From: Caulobacteraceae bacterium
GTDB lineage: Bacteria > Pseudomonadota > Alphaproteobacteria > Caulobacterales > Caulobacteraceae
NCBI GenBank assembly: GCA_028291305.1
Contig: JAQGII010000319.1
Coordinates: forward strand, 1 to 18,094
DNA length: 18,094 nt
Direction: 5' to 3'
In this document: positions 1 to 6,734 of the stretch, in pieces
How the letters are laid out: every line of letters starts with the position of its first letter
Numbering within the stretch: position 1 is the stretch's first letter
Notes under the pieces: model-generated
The model's database searches: none
Told to the model about the DNA's origin: nothing
What the model saw: the letters and a program-made list of their open reading frames with translations, nothing else
Made by a program: the position numbers and the translations under genes

Positions 1-2
1 CT

Positions 3-290
3 TCGGAGGAGATGTCCGCCACCTCCGAGGAGCTCGCCGCCCAGGCCGAGGAACTGCAGGCCTCCATCGCCTACTTCCGCATCGAGGCCAACGGCGCCGC
101 AGCCCGCAGACCGGCCCCGGCCGCCAAGCGGCCCGCCTCGCCTGGCCGTCCGCCCGCCGCCCGGCCCAAGGCGCAAACCCCGGCGCGCAATCCGGTCGCC
201 GTCCAACAGGCCCGCGCCCAAGGCTTCGCCCTGGACCTGGCCCAGGGCGGACCGGATGCGGCGGACTCGGACTTCCGGGAATACGGCTGA
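3..290 (+). CDS. Methyl-accepting chemotaxis protein, C-terminal end (partial)
   Basis: The reading frame is open from the left edge, so only the last 95 residues are present. The first ~27 residues (SEEMSATSEELAAQAEELQ) are the typical end of an MCP signalling domain: heptad-repeat helix with the Ser/Glu/Gln-rich methylation-helix character. After it comes a ~45-residue linker rich in Ala, Pro and Arg, presumably disordered, and then an acidic/aromatic tail ending DSDFREYG. In MCPs such tails can tether CheR or CheB, but this tail is not the classical NWETF and the role is inferred. The stop TGA overlaps the cheW start by one base (TGATG), so the gene is translationally linked to cheW. The sensory part lies outside the window, so the ligand and whether the protein is membrane-bound cannot be stated. 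Confidence 0.9.
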   Translation, partial: SEEMSATSEELAAQAEELQASIAYFRIEANGAAARRPAPAAKRPASPGRPPAARPKAQTPARNPVAVQQARAQGFALDLAQGGPDAADSDFREYG

Positions 291-760
291 TGGCGGAAGC
301 CCAATTCGTCATCCTCGGACTGGGCGCCGAGGTGTTCGCGGTCCCGGTTGAACTGGTCCGGGAGATCCTCGACTACCAGCAGCCGTTCGCCCTGCCCGAA
401 GGGCCGAGCTACCTGCTGGGCCTGACCGACGTCCGCGGACGGGCGACACCCACCCTGGACCTGAGGCTGAAGCTGGGCCTCCCCGCCGCCGCCCCGACCC
501 CCAGCACACGCATCCTGGTGCTGGACGTCCCGGTGGACGGACGGATGTTGTCCCTGGGTTTCGTCGCCGATCGCGTGGTCGAGGTGATCAGCTTCGCCGC
601 GGACCAGATCGAGCCGGCGCCCGATATCGGGGTGCCGTGGCGTTCGGACTATATCCAGGGCGTGGTGCGCCGGGACACCGGCTTCGTGGTGCTGTTCGAT
701 CTGGCCCGACTGCTCACCAGCCAGGAAGCGGCCGCCCTGCCGATCGAGCGCGCGGCGTGA
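290..760 (+). CDS. cheW: Chemotaxis adaptor protein CheW
   Basis: This 156-residue protein has the size and pattern of CheW, the cytoplasmic SH3-like scaffold that couples MCPs to the CheA kinase. It opens with the usual first strand (FVILGLGAEVFAVPV) followed by VREIL. Next comes the conserved LLGLTDVRGRATPTLDLR segment, which corresponds to the 'G.inlRG.v.pvidLr' signature. Near the C-terminus are YIQGVVRRDTGFVVLFDL and LL. No kinase or receiver domain is attached, so it is a stand-alone CheW and not a CheV or the CheA C-terminus. The ATG overlaps the MCP stop by one base and the TGA overlaps the cheR GTG, indicating an MCP-cheW-cheR-cheB operon. cheA is not in the window; it may lie upstream. 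Confidence 0.95.
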   Translation: MAEAQFVILGLGAEVFAVPVELVREILDYQQPFALPEGPSYLLGLTDVRGRATPTLDLRLKLGLPAAAPTPSTRILVLDVPVDGRMLSLGFVADRVVEVISFAADQIEPAPDIGVPWRSDYIQGVVRRDTGFVVLFDLARLLTSQEAAALPIERAA

Positions 761-1659
761 GGTCCGCCGCCGCCCTCAAGCCCTGCGAACCGGCGCCGGC
801 GTCCGTCCCGACGGACCTCGACGGGGAACGGCAAACCGCCGACCAGCTCAGCAGCAAGAACTTCAAGCGCCTGGCCGAACTGATCCACGGCTACAGCGGC
901 ATCAAGATGCCCGACAACAAGCGCACCATGCTGGAAGGGCGGCTGCGCCGGCGCATGCGCGCCACCGGCCTCGCCGATCTGAACAGCTACTGCCGCCACC
1001 TGTTCGACGAAGACGGGCTGCAGGCCGAGATCGTCCACCTGATCGACGCGGTCACCACCAACAAGACCGAATTCTTCCGCGAGCCGGCGCACTTCCAGTT
1101 CCTGCAGGCGGTGGCCCTGCCGGCCCTGGCCAAGGCGGGCCGCCGCTCGATCAAGGCCTGGAGCGCAGCCTGCTCGACCGGCGCGGAGCCCTTCACCCTG
1201 GCAATGCTGCTGGAGGAACACCGGGGCGCGCACCGGCGGCAGGACTATTCGATCCTCTGCACGGACCTGTGCACCCAGGTGCTGGGCCAGGCGGTGACCG
1301 GCATCTTCTCCGAGGCCATGATCGATCCGGTCGATATGCAACTGCGCCGCCGCTATGTGATGCGGGCGAAGGACCCGTCGCGCGGCGTGGTGCGCATCGT
1401 GCCGGAACTGAGGTCCAAGCTGACCTTCGCCCGCCTCAACCTGATGGACGAGAGCTATCCGGTCGATCGGGACATGGACCTGATCTTCTGCCGCAACATA
1501 CTGATCTATTTCGACAAGGCGACCCAGACCAAGGTGCTTACGCGACTGTGCGAACACCTGCGGCCGGGCGGTTACCTCTTCCTGGGCCACTCGGAATCGA
1601 TCGCCGGCATCGATCTTCCCGTCACCCAGATCGCCAACACCGTGTTCCAGCGCGCCTAG
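757..1659 (+). CDS. cheR: Chemotaxis protein-glutamate O-methyltransferase CheR
   Basis: A 300-residue SAM-dependent methyltransferase that methylates receptor glutamates for adaptation. The N-terminal helical domain spans about residues 34-95 and contains [12 protein letters not shown]. The catalytic domain follows: TNKTEFFRE at 101-109, the SAM-binding loop [10 protein letters not shown] at 136-145 (the family usually has GEEPY; here GAEPF), acidic D170, the motif [12 protein letters not shown] at 242-253, and [14 protein letters not shown] near the end. I place the start at the GTG of 757, whose TGA overlap (GTGA) with cheW indicates translational coupling. Longer in-frame starts would run deep into cheW and are unlikely. 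The ~30-residue N-terminal extension before the CheR fold is low complexity. It is followed after 4 bases by cheB. Confidence 0.95.
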   Translation: MRSAAALKPCEPAPASVPTDLDGERQTADQLSSKNFKRLAELIHGYSGIKMPDNKRTMLEGRLRRRMRATGLADLNSYCRHLFDEDGLQAEIVHLIDAVTTNKTEFFREPAHFQFLQAVALPALAKAGRRSIKAWSAACSTGAEPFTLAMLLEEHRGAHRRQDYSILCTDLCTQVLGQAVTGIFSEAMIDPVDMQLRRRYVMRAKDPSRGVVRIVPELRSKLTFARLNLMDESYPVDRDMDLIFCRNILIYFDKATQTKVLTRLCEHLRPGGYLFLGHSESIAGIDLPVTQIANTVFQRA

Positions 1660-1663
1660 TTCC

Positions 1664-2752
1664 TTGCTGGCTCCCAGAAAAATCCGCGTGCTGATCATCG
1701 ACGATTCCGCGACGGTGCGGCAGACCCTCGCGGCGGTGCTGGCTGCCGATCCGCAGATCGAAGTTATCGGCGTCGCGTCCGACCCCTATGTCGCGGCCGC
1801 CCGCATCCGCAACGACGTGCCCGACGTCATCACCCTGGATGTCGAGATGCCGCGGATGGACGGCATCACCTTCCTGCGCAAGCTGATGGCCCAGCATCCG
1901 ATCCCGGTCGTCATGTGCTCGTCGCTGACCGAGGCCGGTTCGGAGACCCTGCTGCAGGCGCTCGAAGCCGGCGCGGTCGACGTCATCCTCAAGCCCAAGA
2001 TGGGCGTGGCCGAGCACCTCGCGGAATCCAGGATCCGCATCTGCGACGCGGTGAAGGCCGCCGCCAGCGCGCGGATACCCGGCCGGCGCCACCCCGCGGC
2101 CCCGTCCTCGCATGAGCCGGAAAAGAAGCTGACGGCAGACGCCATGCTGGCGGCGCCCAGCGGCCGCGCCATGGCCCGCACCACGGAGTCCATCGTCTGC
2201 ATCGGCGCCTCCACCGGCGGCACGGAGTGCTTGCGCCTGTTGCTGGAAGCCATACCCGCCGACGCTCCCGGCATGGTCATCGTCCAGCATATGCCCGAGC
2301 GGTTCACCGCCTCGTTCGCCAAACGGTTGAACGACCTGTGCGAGGTCGACGTGAAGGAGGCCGCCGACGGCGACGCCGTGTTGCGCGGCCGGGTGCTGAT
2401 CGCCCCGGGCAACCAGCACACCATGATCGAGCGCAGCGGCGCCAACTACTATGTGTCGGTGCGCACCGGTCCCCTGGTGTCCCGCCACCGCCCCTCGGTG
2501 GATGTGCTGTTCCGGTCGGCGGCCCGGTCGGCCGGATCCAATGCGGTGGGCGTGATCATGACCGGCATGGGCGACGACGGCGCCCGGGGGCTGGAGGAGA
2601 TGAAGGCCGCCGGGGCGCGCACCCTGGCCCAGGACGAGGCCACCTCGGTGGTGTTCGGCATGCCCAAGGAGGCCATCGCGCGCGGCTGTGTCGACCGGAT
2701 CGTGCCCCTGTCCCAGATCGCCCCGGAAATCCTGCGCGCCGCCGCCCGCTAG
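1664..2752 (+). CDS. cheB: Chemotaxis response regulator protein-glutamate methylesterase/deamidase CheB
   Basis: A 362-residue two-domain protein. The receiver domain (residues ~6-125) has the acidic pair D13-D14, phosphoacceptor D59 in [10 protein letters not shown], and K110. A linker of about 45 residues (130-173) leads to the methylesterase domain with its catalytic triad: S183 in GASTGG, H209 in VQHMPERFT, and D305 in [11 protein letters not shown]. It would remove methyl groups from, and deamidate, MCP glutamates when phosphorylated by CheA. The start is uncertain. TTG at 1664 gives a full first receiver strand (KIRVLIIDD) but I see no clear Shine-Dalgarno. GTG at 1688 would cut that strand short. 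The gene ends 6 bases before the tail of the convergent minus-strand MCP-like gene. Confidence 0.95.
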   Translation: MLAPRKIRVLIIDDSATVRQTLAAVLAADPQIEVIGVASDPYVAAARIRNDVPDVITLDVEMPRMDGITFLRKLMAQHPIPVVMCSSLTEAGSETLLQALEAGAVDVILKPKMGVAEHLAESRIRICDAVKAAASARIPGRRHPAAPSSHEPEKKLTADAMLAAPSGRAMARTTESIVCIGASTGGTECLRLLLEAIPADAPGMVIVQHMPERFTASFAKRLNDLCEVDVKEAADGDAVLRGRVLIAPGNQHTMIERSGANYYVSVRTGPLVSRHRPSVDVLFRSAARSAGSNAVGVIMTGMGDDGARGLEEMKAAGARTLAQDEATSVVFGMPKEAIARGCVDRIVPLSQIAPEILRAAAR

Positions 2753-2758
2753 CGCACG

Positions 2759-4498
2759 TCAGAACAGGACCTCGTCCAGCGCCTCGCTCGAGCCGTCTTC
2801 CGGCGCGCCCGGCGTCGCCGCCAGTTGCAGGCCTTCCGTCAGGGCCCGGTGGGTCTCGCGCTCCTGGGCCATGGTGTACCGCTTGGCGATGCGGGCCAGC
2901 AGCCCCTCCAGAATCTCGCCCAGATCATCGACGCGCGGGATGTCCGCCCCGGCCATCTGCGTCAGCGATTCCGCCGCCTCGTCCAGGATCGCGCCGATCT
3001 CCCGCTGCAGGTCCAGTCGGGCGGCCGCGCCCCGCAGGGCCCCGACCACGGTCTCGCCGAGGCGGACCAGGCTCACCAGGTCCGCCGCCGCGGCGTCGCC
3101 GGCGCTGCGCAGCCGCGACGCCGCCTCGCACAGCGCGGCGCCGGCGTCATCCGCATCGGCATCGCCGGTCGAGGGCGCGGCCAGGGCGGCGGACGCGCCG
3201 GAGAGGGCGTCCAGGGCCGTCATCGCACCGCGCGCCGAGATATCCAACTGGCCGGCGTGCACGCGCAATTCCAGGGCGATCACCGCCAGCGGTTTGCCGG
3301 CGTCGCCGATCCGGGTGCATTTCAAGGTGGTGTTGAGGGCCATCTGCTGCACGTCGGTCTTGATCGCCTGCAGGCCGGCGACCTGGGCGCTCAGCGCGCC
3401 CCCGGCGGCTGCGGCCGAGCCGCCGACCGCCGCCGCGGTCCGGTCCGCACCCTCCATCTGACCCACGAGATTCAGGGCCTCGCCGACATGGCCCTCCATG
3501 CGCCGCAGGAAGCCCTCGCCGCCATCGACCCGGCCGAAGGCGAGGTCGCGCAGGGACAGGAGTTCGCCTGCGTCGACCGCCATGCCGGACATGTTCTGGC
3601 CGATGCGGGCGACATCGCGGTGGAAATCCGATGCGGCCGCCCGCAACTGGCCCGCCAGCAGGCCGTGCACGCAGGCCTCCAGCCGGCTGCGCGGCTCGGG
3701 CGCCAGGCCATCGACCTCGGCCAACAGGGCCAGGGCCTCCTGCACGTGCTCTATGCGCTGGCGGGTGCTGTCGCCGACCTGCAGCGCGGCGAGCGCGGCG
3801 CCCACCTTCTTGTGAATGGCGCGGGCCACGCCCGCCACCTCCAGCGCCGCCCGGGACAACTGGCCGTGGTAGGCCGTCAGGTCCTCGGCGCTGGCGACCA
3901 GGCCATCCGGCACGGCCGGCAGCAGATCGGAGCAATGCTCGGCCAGGAGCTGTTCCTGGGCGCAGGCGGCCCTGAGTTCGGCGCGCAGCGCCTGCAGGGC
4001 GCGGTCGAAATCGCCGAGCTGGTTTCGGCCCAGCTCGATACAGTCGCAGATCTCCTGGGCAAACAGGCCGAATTCGGCTCTCCCGGCGTCGACGCCCGCG
4101 CCGCCGATCTTGATGTTGATCGCGAAGACCCAGAGATAGCCGAGATCACGCCGCATCTCGTCGATACAGCCGCCGAGGGTGTCGCCCAGCTTCGCCATCC
4201 CGTCCACGACCCCGCGCCGCCCGGCGTGCCGGCTCGGCAGGGTGGCGAGACTGGCCGCCGCGATCTTGAGCTCGGCGGCGGTGGCCTCGACCGTCGCCGG
4301 GTCCAGGGTCTTGGCCAGGTTGTCGAGCGAGGCGATCAATCGGCCGACCCCATCGACCGCCTGCGCCAGCACGTCCCCGGCTTCGAGGAAGCGTCCCTCC
4401 ACGGCCCGCCGGGCCATATCCAGGCGCTCGCTGATCGGAGAGGCGGCGGCGGGGAAGCTCGCCGAGGCTAGGGATGATGCCAGACCCATGGGGACCAT
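2759..4498 (-). CDS. Soluble helical chemotaxis-associated protein with two degenerate MCP-like hairpins and a CheZ-like motif
   Basis: I do not recognise this 579-residue protein as a named family. It is Ala-rich and helical and has no transmembrane segment, HAMP domain or signal peptide. Residues ~378-416 (QQMALNTTLKCTRIGDAGKP...) follow the pattern of the MCP signalling hairpin ([24 protein letters not shown]). Residues ~113-152 (VFAINIKIGGAGVDAGRAEF...) show a second, more diverged copy. Residues 243-247 in QVGDSTRQRIEHV match the D-x-x-x-Q arrangement of the CheZ phosphatase helix, and the C-terminus SEALDEVLF is an acidic amphipathic tail like the CheY-binding end of CheZ. An ATG at 4489 is an alternative start; neither has a clear ribosome-binding site. 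The start lies 20 bases after the stop of the hybrid kinase, so the two genes form an operon. A role in CheY dephosphorylation or receptor-array assembly is inferred. Confidence 0.7.
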   Translation of the reverse strand: MVPMGLASSLASASFPAAASPISERLDMARRAVEGRFLEAGDVLAQAVDGVGRLIASLDNLAKTLDPATVEATAAELKIAAASLATLPSRHAGRRGVVDGMAKLGDTLGGCIDEMRRDLGYLWVFAINIKIGGAGVDAGRAEFGLFAQEICDCIELGRNQLGDFDRALQALRAELRAACAQEQLLAEHCSDLLPAVPDGLVASAEDLTAYHGQLSRAALEVAGVARAIHKKVGAALAALQVGDSTRQRIEHVQEALALLAEVDGLAPEPRSRLEACVHGLLAGQLRAAASDFHRDVARIGQNMSGMAVDAGELLSLRDLAFGRVDGGEGFLRRMEGHVGEALNLVGQMEGADRTAAAVGGSAAAAGGALSAQVAGLQAIKTDVQQMALNTTLKCTRIGDAGKPLAVIALELRVHAGQLDISARGAMTALDALSGASAALAAPSTGDADADDAGAALCEAASRLRSAGDAAAADLVSLVRLGETVVGALRGAAARLDLQREIGAILDEAAESLTQMAGADIPRVDDLGEILEGLLARIAKRYTMAQERETHRALTEGLQLAATPGAPEDGSSEALDEVLF

Positions 4499-4518
4499 TA
4501 CTGTTCAGGAGGCGCCGA

Positions 4519-6471
4519 CTATGGGCGCCGATGTCCGAAATTCGGGTAAAGACCGGTCGCCTGGTTGTGCGGCCCGGCGTGAACATCCTCGATGGCCGCG
4601 AACAGCGATCGGAGGGTGACGGGCTTGCCCAGGTGCAGATCGGCGCCCGCCTCGGCGCTCTGCACCATATGCTCGGGCAGGACATTGGCGGTGAGCATGA
4701 TGACGGGCGTGACGCCGCCGCCCCTGGCCGCTTCCAGCGTCCGGATTTCGCGCACCGCCGCCAGCCCGTCCATGACCGGCATCTGCACGTCCATCAGCAC
4801 CAGATCGAAGGCTTCGCGGCGGAAGGCGGCGACCGCCTCGGCGCCGTTCTCCACGGCCACGACCTCGGCCACGCCGTCCAGCATGAGTTGCACCACCTGC
4901 CGGTTCCTCGGATGGTCGTCGGCCATGAGGATGCGCAGCCCGGCCTCGGGCCGCGGCGCCCGCGCCTCGCGGCCGGCCGGCCTGTCGCCGGCTTCGGCGG
5001 GCAGGGGGATTTCGAACCAGAAGCAGGCGCCCTCACCCGGGCGGCCGTCGCAGTCCAGCGTCCCGTCCATCAGCCCGACCAGTTCGCGGGAGATGCACAG
5101 GCCCAGGCCCGCACCGCCGTATTGGCGGGTGAAGGTATCGTCGGCCTGTTGGAAGCGGCCGAAGATGCGCTCCTTCGCCGCCGGATCGAACCCGATGCCG
5201 GTGTCCGTGACCGTGAACCGCGCCGCGCCCGCCTCGGTGCGGGCCGCTTCCAGGACGATCCGCCCCCGCTGGGTGAACTTGACGGCGTTGCTCATCAGAT
5301 TGCTCAGGACCTGGCGCAGCCGGACCATGTCGCCCATGACGACCTGATCCAGCGACGGCGCCAGATCGACCTTCAGCTCCAGCCCCTTGCGCTCGGCCTC
5401 CAGACCGAAGAGGGCGGCGACGGAGCGGACGGTCTCGCCCAGGTGGAAGGCCTCCGTCGCCAGGATGATCTGGCCGGACTCGACACGGGCGATGTCGAGG
5501 ACGTCCGAGAGCAGCCGGTCGAGCGCTTCGCTGGAGGTCCGGATCAGGTCCACCAGTTCGCCGGCGCGCGCCGGCAGACCGGCCTGGGCCAGCATGTCGG
5601 CCCCCGCGACGATGCCATTGAGGGGGGTGCGCAACTCGTGGCTCATGTTGGCCAGGAAGGCGCTTTTGGCTTCGCTCGCCTGCTGCGCCGCCTGCAGGGC
5701 CGCGCGCAGGCTCTCGGCCGCCTCGCGGCGCTCGGTAACGTCCTCGCCCAGGGCGATCAGATGCCGCGGGCCGAGGTCGTCGTGGGTGGCCAGCAGCTTG
5801 AGCGAGAAATGGCGCGGACGCCCCGTGCCGGTGACGTTGGCCTGATGGTCGAAAGCCCGCAGTTCCCCGGAGTCGAGCACCTCGGCCTCCTGCGGCTGGA
5901 AAGCGCGGGGGTCGTCTCCGAACAGCTCCTGCGCCGTACGGCCGAGGGCGTCTTCCGCGGCCATGCCGAACAAGTCCTCGGCGGCCCGGTTCATCAGCAC
6001 GAAGCGGCGGTCCGCCGCGTTCTTCACCGTGAGCGGCGAGGGAAGCAGGTGGATCACCGATTCGAGGAAGGCGCGGGTTTCAACCTCGGTGGTGACGTCC
6101 CGCGCCACGGCCAGGAGATTGGACACCGCGCCGTCGGCGCCGCGGATCGGCGAGACCACCGTCTCCCAGTAGGCCCCCGCCCGCGGGCGGGCATGGAAGA
6201 AGGCGCGGAACTGGAAAACCCGCCCCGCGGCGGCGGCGCTCAGGGCGCGGTCCAGGCTGAACCGGCTCTCCTCCGGCCACAGGTCGCGCAGGCTGCGCGC
6301 CGCGCCGGCGCCCGCCGGATGATTCAGGAGGTTCGCGGACCGGGAGCTGGCGTACGCCAGCCGTCCGTCGAGATCGAGCACCCACATGCAGTCCCGGCTC
6401 GCTTCGGCGAGCCGGTGGACAAGATCGCAATTCCAATCGGCGTGGTCGCGGCCCCCCACTTCCCCCGGCAT
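4519..6471 (-). CDS. Soluble PAS-PAS hybrid histidine kinase with C-terminal receiver domain
   Basis: A 650-residue hybrid sensor kinase without transmembrane segments. A first PAS domain spans about residues 15-128 (VLDLDGRLAYASSRSANLL ... ARDVTTEVE) and a second about 135-250 (VLMNRAAEDLFG ... GEDVTERRE). HisKA follows with H278 in SHELRTPLNG. The HATPase_c domain has the N box (391-399, NLMSNAVKF), DTGIGF at 423-428, FGRF at 437-440 and GGAGLGL at 452-458. The receiver domain (~511-630) has DD at 518-519, phosphoacceptor D561 in LMDVQMPVMDG, and K616. I chose ATG 6471 because GGAG lies 6 bases before it. A TTG at 6507 would add 12 residues without a ribosome-binding site. It heads an operon with the MCP-like gene beside the che operon, so input to chemotaxis is plausible. 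The ligand or cofactor of the PAS domains cannot be told. Confidence 0.93.
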   Translation of the reverse strand: MPGEVGGRDHADWNCDLVHRLAEASRDCMWVLDLDGRLAYASSRSANLLNHPAGAGAARSLRDLWPEESRFSLDRALSAAAAGRVFQFRAFFHARPRAGAYWETVVSPIRGADGAVSNLLAVARDVTTEVETRAFLESVIHLLPSPLTVKNAADRRFVLMNRAAEDLFGMAAEDALGRTAQELFGDDPRAFQPQEAEVLDSGELRAFDHQANVTGTGRPRHFSLKLLATHDDLGPRHLIALGEDVTERREAAESLRAALQAAQQASEAKSAFLANMSHELRTPLNGIVAGADMLAQAGLPARAGELVDLIRTSSEALDRLLSDVLDIARVESGQIILATEAFHLGETVRSVAALFGLEAERKGLELKVDLAPSLDQVVMGDMVRLRQVLSNLMSNAVKFTQRGRIVLEAARTEAGAARFTVTDTGIGFDPAAKERIFGRFQQADDTFTRQYGGAGLGLCISRELVGLMDGTLDCDGRPGEGACFWFEIPLPAEAGDRPAGREARAPRPEAGLRILMADDHPRNRQVVQLMLDGVAEVVAVENGAEAVAAFRREAFDLVLMDVQMPVMDGLAAVREIRTLEAARGGGVTPVIMLTANVLPEHMVQSAEAGADLHLGKPVTLRSLFAAIEDVHAGPHNQATGLYPNFGHRRP

Positions 6472-6477
6472 CCAACA

Positions 6478-6481
6478 CTCC
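6478..6481 (-). promoter_or_regulatory. Shine-Dalgarno deciding the hybrid kinase start
   Basis: GGAG on the minus strand lies 6 bases before ATG at 6471. It favours this start over the TTG at 6507, which has none. Confidence 0.6.
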
Positions 6482-6699
6482 GCAACGCACGCGCCCGACC
6501 AAAGCAAAACCGGCGGTCGCGAGTATTCGGGGTCGGGCTGAAAGAGCGGTTAAGGCTCGGCGGCCCGCCGGGCTTACCCAGACAGCGCCTGATGGCGTCG
6601 GCGCCGCCTCGCCCGGTCAGTCCGGCTGCGAAAATCCGGCGCCCGCAGGGAAGAGGCTGTACATAGCCTCGATCTATGGCCCGCAGAAAGCATCGGGGC

Positions 6700-6728
6700 T
6701 TAACGGGCGGACAGGCGCGCGCTAGCTC
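6700..6728 (+). promoter_or_regulatory. Candidate Caulobacter-type housekeeping promoter for the amidase gene
   Basis: TTAACGG at 6700-6706 matches the Caulobacter -35 consensus TTGACGS at 6 of 7 positions. After a 14-base spacer, GCTAGCTC at 6721-6728 matches the -10 consensus GCTANAWC at 7 of 8. Transcription would be expected to begin about 6-7 bases after the -10 element, essentially at the ATG at 6735, which lacks a Shine-Dalgarno. This predicts a leaderless mRNA. The consensus is established for Caulobacter; its use here is inferred. Confidence 0.5.
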
Positions 6729-6734
6729 TGCATT

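Noticed and set aside
2825..4471. Plus-strand open frame of 548 codons
   Set aside because: It is antisense to the MCP-like gene, is rich in Arg/Gln/Gly/His as expected from the reverse of high-GC coding, and shows no recognisable motif.
6476..6500. Sigma-54-like GG-N10-GC element before the hybrid kinase
   Set aside because: The match is partial, and transcription would start at the ATG and remove the good Shine-Dalgarno.
4474..6666. Plus-strand open frame of 730 codons
   Set aside because: It is a shadow of the hybrid kinase, which has full kinase and receiver motifs on the minus strand.
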